From the NCBI RefSeq assembly GCF_030272615.1, contig NC_081411.1, forward strand, positions 185,796,449 through 185,860,448: a stretch of 64,000 bases of DNA, in the 5' to 3' direction. The notes under the pieces were generated by a model. It had not been told where the DNA came from. It did not search any database and was given only the letters and a program-made list of their open reading frames with translations. The DNA is from Cryptomeria japonica (taxonomy: Eukaryota > Streptophyta > Pinopsida > Cupressales > Cupressaceae). Of this stretch, positions 23,119-34,650 are shown in pieces (within the stretch, counting starts at the first letter, position 1; the number at the start of each line of letters is the position of its first letter). The translations under genes and the position numbers were made by a program.

Positions 23119-23321
23119 AAAGGGGGAGAAGTATTAAATTTTGGATGTTTTGATGTATACTTTCATGTTACTTCTATTAAGAAGTAGTATGCATTGTATT
23201 TTTTGCAAAAGGGATAGTGTATATGCCTAGGGGGAGTAATTTTGATTATGGCATATTTTAGTTGTAAAACACTTAGATGTCAAAATTTCCTACGTGTTGT
23301 CATCAATGCCAAAGGGGGAGA
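23119..23321 (+). promoter_or_regulatory. polypurine tracts of element A
   Basis: Three purine tracts precede the 3' LTR: AAAGGGGGAGAA (23119-23130), a TAGGGGGAG tract near 23228, and AAAGGGGGAGA (23311-23321) directly before the LTR start at 23323. The last is the expected primer for plus-strand DNA synthesis. Duplicated PPTs are known in Sirevirus-type copia elements. Confidence 0.75.
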
Positions 23322-23322
23322 T

Positions 23323-23654
23323 TGTTGGTATTTTTGATGATTATGTTGTGATTGTCATTGATGGACACACACTTGCATTGAGATCACTTTTGTATGTATA
23401 AGTTAAAGCTCAACTGGTATTTGTTCCAACCGGTATGATGCATTATAGTCCTTAGACTATTGGTGTTTTGTAGAAAGTGTTTACTGATCTAAAGTGGTAT
23501 GTTGACCCCAAGTGGTTTGAGGATCTCAAGCGGTATGAAGGATCAAAGCGGCAGAACACATATTTCCCAGTCTTCATTTTGTCAAACCGGCAACCGGTAT
23601 TTTGCTTAAACCGGTATTTTGTATGAACTTGTAATACTCTGTGATGAGTTACCA
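23323..23654 (+). repeat. truncated 3' LTR of element A
   Basis: Starts TGTTGGTATTTTTGATG and aligns with 16802-17133, then breaks off at 23654 within GTGATGAGTTACCA. About 760 bp of the LTR are missing. Confidence 0.85.
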
Positions 23655-24008
23655 AGCAGCATTTTGTGATGAGTTATCTTGTGGTAGGGTTTACCGGTTT
23701 ACATAACATAGAAATGTTTAACCTTGGTAGGGTTAAACATTTTGTGATGAGTTATCTTGTGATAGGGTTTATCGGTTTACATAACATAGAAATGTTTAAC
23801 CTTATACAACGGTTCAACTTACAAACTACCATATACCAATTTACAACATCTTCTACAAAGTTTATCATACCCGTTATAATACAAAAGCAATAGCAACAAT
23901 AACATCAGCAATATTATAAATGTTATTCACCGGTTCAATTGACATCAATGACAACCTATCATTAATGCAATCTATATGCAAAATGCCAACAATCTAAAAA
24001 TACCAACA
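23655..24008 (-). repeat. 78-bp tandem repeat within a minus-oriented LTR-like segment
   Basis: GTGATGAGTTATC...GAAATGTTTAACCTT occurs at 23666-23743 and again from 23744 to about 23803, a 78-bp unit. Reverse-complemented, the segment begins TGTTGGTATTTTTAGATTG at 24008, like an LTR start. It may be the outer part of element D's LTR, separated by insertion of element A. That assignment is inference. Confidence 0.5.
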
Positions 24009-24349
24009 CAAACAAGATTTTTTAAGAGTGATGTGCATTCTGAAATGCATAACTTTTTTCTATAAATGATAAAAACTTGATTCTTTCAAATTTAGGTTTG
24101 TAATATCAATACCTAAGGTATGTGGTTGGTTTCATAATGATATGATGAAACATTCTTTATTTTATTAAGTTTTGAAGTTAGACTAACTATTATTTAGACA
24201 TATGTGTACATTTGAACTCATAACTTGTCCTATATATATATCAAAATTCTTTTTTTTTTTTTTTTGGCTGGAAATAGGACATCAATACCTAAGGCATAGA
24301 TAATTTTTGAATCAGTTTACTATTTTTTCCAATATGTTGAATAGGGAAG
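24009..24349. other. unassigned AT-rich DNA left of element C
   Basis: No gene or repeat recognised apart from poly-T runs and a TATATATA near 24232. It ends with GGAAG (24345-24349), the left copy of the target duplication of element C. Confidence 0.6.
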
Positions 24350-25617
24350 TGTTGGAAATTTGGAGAAATTGATTATGTGTTGCATTGATGTTTTGCCATT
24401 GATGGCAACACTGGCTATTTGGGTTGATTACCGGTTTCTGGTTGGTTCTGGTAGAGTGGTTGGATTATGATATTGATCTGGTATGTTTTGGTTTGTGGAA
24501 CTGATTTGGATTTGTCATTTATGTTATTTAGATGTGTATCATGATCAGTTGGTCCAGGATCTGATGACTTAGATAGTATCATTTGTTCTAGTAAGCCTTT
24601 TGGTCACCAATAAGGGTTTTACCGGCAGAGCTTTGTTGAAGATCTTTTGATGCACATGATAAGTGGTGCTGGTGCGGCTTCTAGATGGTTCTTAGGATGC
24701 TGATGGTTATCTTGTTTGTGTTTTTGTTAATCAGTGGTATTGGATTTTGTTTATGACGACCAATTTTGGGTCCAATGTTATCTAGGTTATGGAGCAATTT
24801 ATGTAACGTGTTGGAGGATATTCCTTATGCATGACTAGTGGGATTTAATGATTGGTTTACATTGTTTTCAACCTAAGATGACTTGGTTGATCATTGGATT
24901 GTGGGTTTATGTTATGAATTTATTGTATTATCTTTTAGGTGGCTGACCTAATTGTTTAGGTCCCGGGTTTGTATAAATATGATGTAAGATCTCTTTGTAG
25001 ATCATGGTAATGGGCATATGGGATTATAATTATAGGATTTATCTATGTGCGAATAATGTTGTAATCATATGCAGAGGTTTCGGTTGATCATAGATGATCA
25101 AATTGGGTTTATGGAATAGGTTTAAGGCCTCCGATATTGAGCTTAAACAAAAATATACTCAGACATAGGAGATGTTATCTTTGCAGTTCACTCTTCTTTC
25201 TAGATTGTAGTTTGGATTTATTTTGTAGTCAACGAAGCTCCTTTTTGTGATGAGCAGTGCACTCTAGCTTTTTGGCCTTCCTGCATGTGCAGGCCCCTCA
25301 TATTGTAATCACATACTTACTCCAAAAGTATTATTTGACTATGGGTAGGCTTCCCACCATGGTTTTTCCCTTTACCAGGTTTTCCACATAGAAATATTGG
25401 TGTCATGTGTTCTAGATGGATGGTAACTGTTATGTGATTTATGTTTCTGCTTAATTTCTATATCTATTATTCCATTATTTGGTTTATGCATTTTGATATT
25501 GAATTTATGTGTTCCGATAATAAGGATTTAAATTCTTAAAATTTTGTAATATGTTGACAACCGATTCACCACCCCCCCGCCGCTCAGTTGTCCTATGGTT
25601 ATCTGAGTTGTCTAAGA
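24350..25617 (+). repeat. 5' LTR of element C
   Basis: 1,268 bp, TGTTGGAAATTTGG to TGTCTAAGA, aligned along its length with 51164-52408. It has TTTTGCCATTGATGGCAAC near its start and the copia U5 phrase CCCACCATGGTTTTTCCC near 25360. The terminal CA has mutated to GA. Confidence 0.92.
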
Positions 25618-25618
25618 A

Positions 25619-25630
25619 TTGGTATAAGAT
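25619..25630 (+). other. degenerate primer binding site of element C
   Basis: TTGGTATAAGAT lies where TGGTATCAGAGC is expected, directly after the LTR end. It still resembles the tRNA-iMet site. Confidence 0.65.
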
Positions 25631-25673
25631 CTTGGTCATTTCTATAGAAGCTTAACCACTTGAGGAAGATCCT

Positions 25674-26867
25674 ATGCCAGTTAGCAGCTCAAGTTCATCT
25701 AGTTCATCTACTATTGTTTTCCAGAGAGAAATTCCTAGGCTTGATGGAACAAATTATAGAGTATGGAAGATTCAAATGGAGACTCATTTGAGATGTCTTG
25801 GAAAGGAGATTTGGGATATCATTGAGAATGGCTATATACCTCATAATCCAACATCTGATAATCCTCCTTTGGTAGGCTTGGATAAGGACATTGAAAATGA
25901 TTGTAGAGTTAGAGAAGCCCTTTTGTGTGCACTTTCTGATTAGCAAAATATGGGACTAACTGACATCAAATCGATTGCAAAGGCTATATGGGACAAATTG
26001 GAGACTCTGAATGAAGGTGACCCTACTGTTAAAATTTCTAAACTTGATGGTTATTGGGTGAGGTATGAGAACCTGAAGATGGAAGAAGATGAAAGGATTA
26101 CTACTTTTATGGAGAGAGTTAATGAGATTGTTATGGGAATTCAATGTTGTGGTGGATCTCTGAGTGAAGATTAAATAGTTTCTAAAGTACTGAGAGATTT
26201 GCCACTAGCTTATAAGATGAAGGTTATTGTAATTAATGAGCTAAGAAATATGGCAAACACCTCTGTTAATAGGGATACCTTAGTTGGGAAGTTATCTGCT
26301 TTTGAGCTTGAGGAATTCGAACCTTCTGGAACTATAAAATATGAACTTTCTTTTCATGCATCTACATCATCTACTGGCAAGAGTGATTGGAAAGCTTTAT
26401 ATGTGAAGGAACTAGAGGATATGAAGAAAGAAGATGAAGACTTTGAGAAACTTGTAGCCTTATTTTCTAAAAGAGTACCTAAAGGACTGACAGGAAGTAA
26501 GTATGAAGGAAAATCACCTTTTAAATATTTTGCATGTAATAAGATAGGTTATTTTGCATCTAGGCATCCTGAAAGGAATTCAAGATTTGAAAAAAGAGCT
26601 AGAAGATCTTTTAGGCTGAACCATGATTATCAGAACAAGCATAAGTATAGGAGAAACAAAGATTCTGATGATGAACCGACACAAGATTCAACTAGTGGAT
26701 ACAAAAGTGGAAAGGAATGGGTATTTTTGGCTATCAAGGAAGATGATCTGGTAGCTAAAGAGAAGGCTATTGCTGCTAATATTGAAGGTAAGGATGAATG
26801 GATAATTGATAGTGGATGTTCACATCATATGACTGGAGATAAAAATAAGTTCTTATCTTTGCAATAA
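25674..26867 (+). pseudogene. copia gag and start of protease (element C)
   Basis: The ATG at 25674 begins a Ser-rich leader, then IPRLDGTNYRVWKIQMETHL, the start of the UBN2-type Gag. One TAG at 25941 and one TAA/shift near 26172 interrupt it. The single zinc knuckle at about 26528 is degenerate (FACNKIGYFASRHP). The frame continues into the protease, with active-site DSG in WIIDSGCSHHMTG at about 26799-26837, and stops at 26865. In intact relatives this is one continuous Gag-Pol polyprotein. Confidence 0.85.
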
Positions 26868-27861
26868 TTTGATGGTGTTCTGGTTAGATTTGGAGATGAC
26901 AAAGCATGCACAATCAAGGGAAGAGGAACAATATCATTGGATGGTAAGCATAACACTAATAATATTTATTATGTTGAAGGTTTAAGGCATAATATTCTGA
27001 GTATAGGATAGTTGGTGGATAAGGGATTTCAGTTATAGTTGAAGGATGGAAAATGCAAGATTATCAATAGATCTGGATAGGAGATTGCAACCGATACACA
27101 GACTAAAGGTAACATCTTTCATTTGAACTCCAGTGAGAAGACATGTTTGATTACACAAATTGATTAAAGTTGGCTATGGCATAAGAGGTTATGTTATGTG
27201 AATTTTGATTGCATTTTGAAGATCAGTTCTACTAAGGTGGTTAGAGTTATACCTAAGATTGTAAAGCCCTATAATCCGATATGTAACAAATGAAAAATGG
27301 GAAAGAAAGTCAGAACTTATTTTAAGAGTATACAAGACAAATATAATGATGTTCTTGATCTTACTCATACTAATTTGTGTGGTCCTTCTAGAATCAATTT
27401 TGTTTTAGGGTGATAGATATTTCATGCTAATCATTGGTGACTATTCAAGAATGATGTGGGTTACTTTTCTAAGGGAGAAGTATGAAGCATTTTAAAATTT
27501 TAAAATCTTTAAAGCTAAAGTTGAAACAAAGACAAGATTGAAGTTTAAATTCTTAAGGTTGGCTCAGGGTAGAGAATTCACATCCAGTGAATTTAATAGC
27601 TATTGTGAGAAGAATGGGATAAGTTGTTTGCACCATGGACACCTCAACAGAATGGAGTTGTGGAAAGGAAGAACAAAACTATCTTGGATGCAGCTAGAAC
27701 TATGATGATGGAAGCTAATCTGCTTCATGTCTACTAGAGAGAAGCTATAAGAATAGTGGTATACACATTCAATGGAGTTCATATCAAAGGAGATACTGAT
27801 AAGACACCTTATGAGTTATGGTTTGGTCATACACTGATAGTTAAGTATTTCAGAATCTTTG
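26868..27861 (+). pseudogene. copia protease tail and integrase core (element C)
   Basis: After the stop at 26865 the polyprotein continues with many stops: GRGTISLDGKHNTNNIYYVE, LRHNILSIG, then the integrase zinc-binding region (LWHKRLCYVNFD near 27175) and, at about 27633, PWTPQQNGVVERKNKTI, which carries the last catalytic Glu. Around 27420-27590 the frame is badly broken. The integrase is interrupted at 27861 by the solo-LTR insertion and resumes at 29463. Confidence 0.75.
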
Positions 27862-29462
27862 TGGTGCAGGTGCACCCAAGCAAGCTATCAATACCATGAA
27901 TAGTTATGAATCAAAACAAGTGAATTGGAGTGTTTTGAAGCCAATAATGGAAATTTGTAATGATCAATATGATTTTAAAGTTAAATGTCTTGAAGGTCTT
28001 AATAAGGGCTTTAGGACCAAAATTATGTAAGGGAGGCCAATAGTGCCTAAATAGGATTTAGATGGTTAGATAAGTTTGTTTGGATCCTAGGAGTAATAAA
28101 ACATTAAGTTTGATAGGTTAGACTTTAAATTATTCAATAAATTGTAAGTTAGAAATTCAAATTTTTGAATTCTAACGGTTAGTTGTTTTTAGGTGGGAAA
28201 ATGGATTTTAGAGTCTAAACAAGTCTATAATGACAAATAACTGATTGATTTTGGTTTGGAAAGTTGGGGGAAGGTCTTATAAAACCTTGGAACTCCATTT
28301 TGGTGGGGTTGGATGCTACAGTATGGATGTTGTACGGATTTAACAAAAAAAGTGAATAAAACCTTCATTTTCTTGCAATTTCTTGTGTTTTGTTGCTTGA
28401 AAGTGATTGATCTTTCATGGTATAAGTCTTGGGTAGTCATTAAAAATTGTAATAAGTGATTTGGAATGATTTTGTAGCAGGTTTTGCTCAGATTTTGTCA
28501 TTTGTGCTGACTGTCCTAAAATTTTCTGAGTTGTATCATTGGCATTGAAGGCCCAAAATGCAATTTGGAGCCCTTCTATGGATGCAAGGTCCTATTTCTC
28601 ATAGAGGAGGCTCTATCTAACATGTATAATATGATCCTAACCAAATAACTTGCAGGAAGTGTGGTTTGACAGGTGATCACCGTGAGTTGGATGAAGGAGA
28701 AGTGAATAGGAAGCATAGCAAGCCTATAGCAGCAGAAGATCTAACTTAACAAAGGGGTAGTTTAATGATTGGATATGTCTAATATGGTCTAGGAGAAGGT
28801 GTATGAACCTTGATTAAGTTGTAGCAGTGCTGGGAGAGTAGTTAATCAAGAAACCCTTGGTTTTGGGAGCCTATTGGTGAGGGCTTTGGGGTTTGCACAT
28901 TAAAAAAGATCATATAACCTAAAAAATTGGATTTTCATTGGTTTGGAGTCATAAAAAACTACTATTGAGAGTTTAAAGGTTGGGGGATAAGTATTTTATA
29001 TACTTGCTTTGTAAAAGTGTGAGTTTTTGCATCAAAAATAGTCTCAGTCTTAGGACAGCAAAGGCATGGTCCAAAAAAACCATACCTAATTTTGATATAT
29101 GTTGTAGTAAGCTGAAAAGGGTATCCAAAAAGATATTTTTTTTTGGAAGTTATTTGGGAAAAATTGGAGAAACTGAATTAATTCAGCCTCAAGTGGGCTA
29201 ATTGGGGCTCTAGGGCTAGTAGCAGGCATAGTGGGGTTTAAGAGCATGGAGAAGTCTTGAAACCTTAAAAATAATTTAAAATTGTTTAATTGGGTTGGAA
29301 TAAGTTGTTGAAGACACTAGGAGTCATAGTGGAGAGTTGGGTATTGATTTGCCCCTCTGAAGCCTTAAGGTGCCTTGGAAACACTAGGCAAATACAAGGA
29401 GTGTGAAGCACTTGAAAACATATTTTATTGAAGTCACCTAAAACCCCTAAACCTCTGCATCA
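27862..29462 (+). mobile_element. solo-LTR-like insertion in the integrase of element C
   Basis: The 1,601-bp insert begins TGGTGCAGGTGC and ends CTCTGCATCA (TG...CA) and is flanked by perfect CTTTG duplications (27857-27861, 29463-29467). Removing it and one copy restores the integrase frame from VKYFRIF to TKFYIKRDD. A plus-strand TATA (CTTATAAAACC, near 28277) and AATAAA (28356) fit an LTR. It has no coding content, and no second copy is present in the window. Solo LTRs arise by recombination between the two LTRs of an element. Confidence 0.85.
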
Positions 29463-30720
29463 CTTTGGTACTAAATTCTATATCAAAAGAGATGATTTAT
29501 TTGGAAAGTTTGATCTTAGATGTGATGAAAGCATATTTCTTGGTTATTCCAATGAAAGCAAAGCATATAGATGTTATAACAAAAGATTGCAGAGAATTGT
29601 GGAGAGCACTAATGTCAAGGTGGATGACCATAACTGAAGTCAAATTAGAACTTATGAGAGAGAACCAGTAGTGGAAATGACAATAATTGAACCGGTAGTA
29701 CCTACACCAGAACAAAATGTTGAACTAGTTACTCCGGCAGTATCAAAAAATTCAATAGTAACCAAAGATCAGAATAGAGGAACAAAAAATCAAAAGACTC
29801 CTAGGTATGTAAGGTTGAATAATTTAGAAGATCAGATCATTGAAGACAAAAACAAAGGAGTGATGACAAGAAGAAGGCTGGTAGCTGATGAGGTATGTTT
29901 AATCTCTCAAGTTGAACTGACATCAGTAAGTGAAGCTTGCACAGATGAATGTTGGATGAAAGCTATGGAAGAAGAATTAGATCAGATAGAAAAGAATAAC
30001 ACATGGGCTTTAGCTCCCCAACCTAAAAATAAGAATGTTATTGGAACTAAATGGGTTTTTAGGAATAAATTGAATGAAGATGGACAAGTTGTGAGGAATA
30101 AAGCTAGATTGGTTTATAAAGGATATTCTCAGAAGGAAAGAATTGATTATGATGAAACCTTTGCATTGGTAGCTAGGATTGAAGCTGTGAGATTATTTCT
30201 TTCTTATGCAACACATAAAAAATACAAGGTTTATTAGATGGATGTTAAGTGTGCATCTCCAAATGGAGAGCTTGAAGAGAAAGTTTATATTGAGCAACCT
30301 AATGTATTTTCACTTTCAGATGACAAAAATATGGTTTGCAGGTTAATGAAAGCTTTATATGGATTGAAACAAGCCCCTAGAGCTTGGTAAAAGATAAATA
30401 TCTTTTGAAACTTGATTTCACTAAAGGTAATATTGACAACAATTTATATTATAAGATCATTGATTATGACATATTGATTATTGAAGTCTTTGTTGATGAT
30501 ATCATGTTTGGAATTCTCTAACAATGTGAAGAATGAATTTGAGATGTCTATGATTGGGGAGATGAAATTTTTCTTAGGTTTGCATATTACTCAGACTGAT
30601 AAAGGTATTTTCATTCGTCAAACTAAGTATGCTAGGGATTTGTTGAAGAAATTTGGTATGGAAAATTCTAAACCGGTTAGTACACCTATGGTTACTAGTG
30701 AAAATTGAGAAAGAAAGATG
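29463..30720 (+). pseudogene. copia integrase C-terminus and reverse transcriptase (element C)
   Basis: The integrase tail includes KFYIKRDDLFGKFD and IFLGYSNESKAYRCY. After a linker (29671-29900), the copia RT follows: [50 protein letters not shown], and the catalytic motif as FVDDI at about 30489 (YVDDM/I in relatives). Later blocks are KFFLGLHITQTDKG-like and SKPVSTPM. Several stops and shifts (for example TAG at 30236, a shift near 30390) make it non-functional. Confidence 0.85.
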
Positions 30721-31247
30721 CATCTACATTGGTAAATCCTTCAAGGTACAAGTATATGATTGGAAGTTTGTTATATCCGACTCAGACTAGACCGAATATA
30801 ATGAATGCAGTTTGTATTATATCAAGCTATTAGAGTGATCCTAGATAAAATCATGAGAGTACGGTGAAAATAATTTTTCACGTATTTGTAGGGAACAACT
30901 GAATATGGTTCATGGTATCCTAAAAATGATGACTTTACATTATGTGCATATACATATGCAGATCGGGTTAGAGATGTTGATGACCAGAAGAGCACATCCT
31001 ATGGAGCTTTCTTTCTTGGAAAGAAACTTGTTTCATGGATTAGAAAAAAGAAGTCATGAACCTCTTTATCTACTATTGAAGTTGAGTATGTTGTTGTTTC
31101 TACTAACTGTACACAAGTTCTATGGATGAAGCAAATGTTGAAGGATATAAATGTGGATTATAAGAAACTAGTAGTTATTCATTGTGATAACTCTGCTACT
31201 ATTGACATATCAAAGAATCGGGTATTTCATTCTAAGACAAAGCACAT
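30721..31247 (+). pseudogene. copia RNase H, left copy (element C)
   Basis: Continues the RT connection region into RNase H with YTYADRVRDVDDQKSTS, FFLGKKLVSWIRKK, STIEVEYVVVST and CTQVLWMKQMLKDI. The last 301 bp (30947-31247) recur at 50331-50632 on the other side of element B. The frame ends abruptly at 31247 in ACAT, which joins an LTR tail. Confidence 0.8.
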
Positions 31248-31280
31248 GTTTTAAGTTAAGAAAATCTTATAACCGGTTAG
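31245..31280 (+). other. anomalous junction: LTR tail joined to LTR head at the left end of element B
   Basis: After the RNase H sequence come about 35 bases, ATGTTTTAAGTTAAG... to GGTTAG, which match the tail region of B's own LTR (32005-32037 and 50248-50285). These run directly into TTAGCAAATGCACAC, the LTR head. A normal insertion would show the host target duplication here. Confidence 0.8.
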
Positions 31281-32080
31281 TTAGCAAATGCACACTCCAA
31301 TGAGACATTGTAAGTGATTGAAGGTTTTGTCATTGATGGCAACCAATCCTATGACACCGGCAAGGAAATTTACCGGCACTAGCAAAGTCAGACTCTACAC
31401 CGGCACAAAGACCACTGGCACCAGCAGTGAAAGGAAGCTTACCGGCACAAAAGCCGATAGGAATTTCATTTGTAATATATTTTGTTAATTATTGTAAAAT
31501 CATTGTAAGCCGACTTGGCAAGTTGTAAAATGACTCATATATATAAGAGATCATTGTAGAACATTTAAAAAAAAAAAAAAAAAGAGATATATAGGTGAAA
31601 TAAGGTAGACCTATTATGTGAATTATAGGTTAAGGGTTTATGTATGAAGCAGAGCTATAAACCGGTACTAGATCTGGCATAGTAGATGCTATTTTGAAGC
31701 AGTACAAGCATTGGATTTATATAATCCATTTTGTAAGTCAGTGAGACTTCCCATTTTGTAATTGAGCAGTGAGCTCTAGGAACTTGGCCTTCCTGCATGT
31801 GCAGGTCCCTCTTGTAGCAGTAATATTCTCTTATTGACCAGTAAGTGAATATTGTGGGTCACAAATCCCACCAAAGTTTTTCTCACACCAGGTTTCCTCG
31901 TTAAAATATTGTGTTATAGTGTGTTTTTCATGTGGTTGTTGTTATCTCTATTTATTGCATTATTTCTTGTTTACCGATATATGGTATTGATATGCTCTAC
32001 ATATTTTAAGTTAAGAAAATCTTATAACCAGTTAGATTCTGATTCACTCCCCCCTCTCAGTATCTATGGGAATCCTAACA
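31279..32080 (+). repeat. 5' LTR of element B
   Basis: Aligned along its length with 49525-50330. The head has lost the canonical TGTTGG (it reads AGTTAGCAAATGC). The tail is TATCTATGGGAATCCTAACA. It has the TTTTGTCATTGATGGCAAC phrase at about 31326 and a poly-A run near 31568. Confidence 0.88.
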
Positions 32081-32082
32081 AT

Positions 32083-32094
32083 TGGTATCAGAGC
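32083..32094 (+). other. primer binding site of element B (tRNA-iMet)
   Basis: Exact TGGTATCAGAGC, two bases after the LTR end CCTAACA. Confidence 0.95.
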
Positions 32095-32151
32095 CTGGTC
32101 CTTTATTTTCAGAAGCCTAATAGCTTGAGGAAGATCTTGACACTGGTAGAG

Positions 32152-33264
32152 ATGGAAAACCTGATGAAGCAATTAGAAGGAGCTCTCTCAGACTATGATG
32201 TAGAAAAGTTGAAAAATATCAAACTTGAAGATGATCTAAAGGCTATATAGGATATCATTCAAGCACTTCAAGAAAATCTTACCATTGCAAGAAACAAGAG
32301 AAGAGAACTTTGTGAAAAGATGCAAAATGAGAATGATGAAAAAGAAACTTTTAGTGATCTAATGAATAAGCTGAAACAAGAAAACATGACAACAAAAAAT
32401 GAGATGCAGGATATGACTATGAGATTTTGTAAAGAAATTGAAGATAGGAAGAAGAATGAAGAAGACTTGACTAGAAAACTAAATGATGTTGCAAATGAGA
32501 ACACAAGACTTAGCTATGAAAATGATTTGTTGAAGATAGATCTGATGCATGCACAGAATGACTCAAATGAACTCATGAGGTAAAAAGGTATCTTGGAAGG
32601 AGAACTAGCTGCTGCAAATCAACATAAAGAAAAATTCAAGAAAAGCTCAGAAGAACTTGGTGACTTGTTGAAGAATTAGAAACCTAATGGTGACACAAAT
32701 GGCCTTGGCTTCGAAGCCAGTGAAAGCTCTGGTACTGCAAACACACAAGATCAAGGTAAACCAGTAAGACAACCTACTACTTATAAATTTAATGGCAAAT
32801 ACTTTAACTATAACAAGTATGGTCATAGAGCAAATCAATGTAGATCTAGAAATTATCAGAATACCAATACACCCACATGTCTATGTTCAAAATGCAACAA
32901 AGTTGGTCATAATTCAGAGAATTGTAGAATGAATGTAAGATGTTATGTTTGTGGAAGATTTGGACACTTATCTAACCAATACAGAACACAAACTGGCATA
33001 GGATATGGGAAAGCTATTCAAAAAAATAATGTGACTTGTTATGCCTATAACAAGATTGGACATATTGCTAAATTTTGTAGAAGAAAGTCCTCACCGATAA
33101 ACAACAATGGTGCTAGTTCGAAAGGTAAAAAAAAGGTTGAAGGAGTAAAGAAGGAATTCTCAAAACAATGGATCAGGAAATCAGATCTAAATGGTGATAG
33201 GAACACTCCTCCACTGGTAGAACGGAGTGACACTCCACCGGCAGGAGACTCTTCATCTAACTAA
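32152..33264 (+). pseudogene. alpha ORF1 of element B: coiled coil and four zinc knuckles
   Basis: The ATG at 32152 leads into a 371-codon frame with stops at 32248, 32581 and a few others, ending at TAA 33262. The N-terminal two thirds are coiled coil (MENLMKQLEGALSDYDVEKL). The knuckles are YFNYNKYGHRANQC, CSKCNKVGHNSENC (intact), CYVCGRFGHLSNQY and CYAYNKIGHIAKFC. Each lost Cys has become Tyr, a G-to-A change on the coding strand. The related copy at 1-1028 keeps Cys at most of these positions, which confirms the ancestral state. Confidence 0.82.
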
Positions 33265-33564
33265 AGAAAATTCATTTGAGGGTTTGGCAATCACAAGTGA
33301 AGCATGCTATAATTCCCCTGGTTAATGATAAGAAGGTGAAATTACTTCTATACCGGTAGATAAGTGATTACTTAACCGACAAGCATTAAATGTGGTGGTT
33401 GGCAAAAATAACCTTATAAATCAGTGTTTTGGCTCCAATTTCATTTCACCGAGCATTCAAACATTTGAAGAGTGCGAAAATTCCTGAGCAAAGGCATTTC
33501 GAGCAAAGAAGAGAAGAAACTCAGCAAGCAATCATTCCTAAGGCAGATAAAGGTATTTATAATC
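33265..33564 (+). other. spacer between ORF1 and ORF2 of element B
   Basis: Non-coding, 300 bp. It ends in AAAGGTATTTATAATC directly before the ORF2 ATG. Element A has the related AAAGGTATTTCTCAAG a little before its ORF2 start, so the ORF2 leader is conserved. Confidence 0.5.
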
Positions 33565-34650
33565 ATGGCTTCTTCATCTGTTCCTGAATTCATAGCAAAC
33601 CCTACTGTTGTCGAAGTGATTAAATGCCCTAGACCCATATTCCAGTTAGTTCCCAAGATTGCCAAGAAAGATGATAATGGTGGTGCATTTTCTCAAATCC
33701 CCAAAGGAGTAGTTTTTGTTGAAGACCCTAGAATGTACATACATTGTCACATAGAAGAATTAGGTGATGAGGAAATCAAGAACATGTATAAGACTATAAT
33801 TTGTGATGAAACCGGCAATGTTAAAACTGAGCACAAGATAGTAGAAACCCTAGGTTTCACTGAAATTCTCAGTATTCTGGATTTTCCTAAGGATGTTATA
33901 AGGATAGTTCTAAGAAGGGTTCATGGTGAATTCTTTTGGTTAGACTCAGTTCACAAAATTACAAAAGAGGTAGTAAAAGCTATGACAGGGTTACCTTCCA
34001 CCGGTAACAAGCCTGATAAAACAAAGAAGGTCTCAAATGACCTAGTGATCAACCTAACAAGTGCAACATCTGATAAGAGATCTTTAAGAGTAAATGATGT
34101 AACTAACATCAATATCAGATTCATTAGCATGATTTTAGGCTACAAAACCACACATGCAAATAGGTTAAACTCAGTCTCTAGCCTATGCATAAAGAGTGCC
34201 TATGATATGATTAAAGATAATGGAAAAATAGATGTGTGTGAATGGTTGAAAGATGAACTTATTGACAATCTTGGAAAGATAAAGAAAGACAAAAAGGGGA
34301 CATTTAGATTCAGAAACCTACTTGTCTGTTTAATGTTGCACATAACAAAATAGGTGCCCGATATCGGTAATAAAAATCTTGGTTTTGATATACCGAAAGG
34401 CAAACAATTGTGTGATTTACTAAATAACATGGGTGAAAATAGAGAAAAGAATATAAATAAGTACTTTCAGGCATTGAAGGCCCGGATGAATACCAGAGTC
34501 AGATTATAACAAGCAATTGTAAATAAGTATAAGGATGAAATATGCTTTGTTATTAAGAAGGATGAGATTTGGATGGAGGAAATTATCCCAAGAACCATTT
34601 GGGTTACTGAAATGGGTTGTGAAATTGATGATCACATAATTGAAACATAT
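33565..34650 (+). pseudogene. alpha ORF2 of element B, N-terminal domain
   Basis: The ATG at 33565 (ATCATGGCTTC) opens a frame with its first stop at 34351, followed to about 34650 through a TAG and a TAA. It shares with element A the blocks RVHGEFFWLDSVHKITKEVV, AMTGLPSTG, MILGYKT, AYDMIKDNG and RFRNLLVCLM. A also matches in the region before these (HCHIEELG against DCKIEDLG). The domain is about 330 residues and has no catalytic signature I know. The ORF is broken at about 34650, where gypsy G begins; the C-terminal half resumes at 48245. Confidence 0.7.

Larger units (their letters stand above)
16802..23654 (+). mobile_element. element A: alpha-type non-autonomous LTR retrotransposon with two long ORFs
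   Basis: 5' LTR (16802-17897), tRNA-iMet primer site, ORF1 (coiled coil and four zinc knuckles), ORF2 (about 1,100 codons), polypurine tracts, and the first 332 bp of a 3' LTR. No protease, integrase or reverse transcriptase motif occurs anywhere inside. The same layout recurs in element B, so the missing pol defines the family and is not an accident of this copy. LTR, primer and PPT context match copia element C. Sirevirus-lineage copia elements likewise have multiple PPTs and coiled-coil proteins, so an affinity to that lineage is plausible. Confidence 0.8.

Noticed and set aside
32083-32094. tRNA-Met-like sequences (also 15673, 17900, 39193)
   Set aside because: They are 12-nt primer binding sites adjoining LTRs. 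No cloverleaf or tRNA gene is present.
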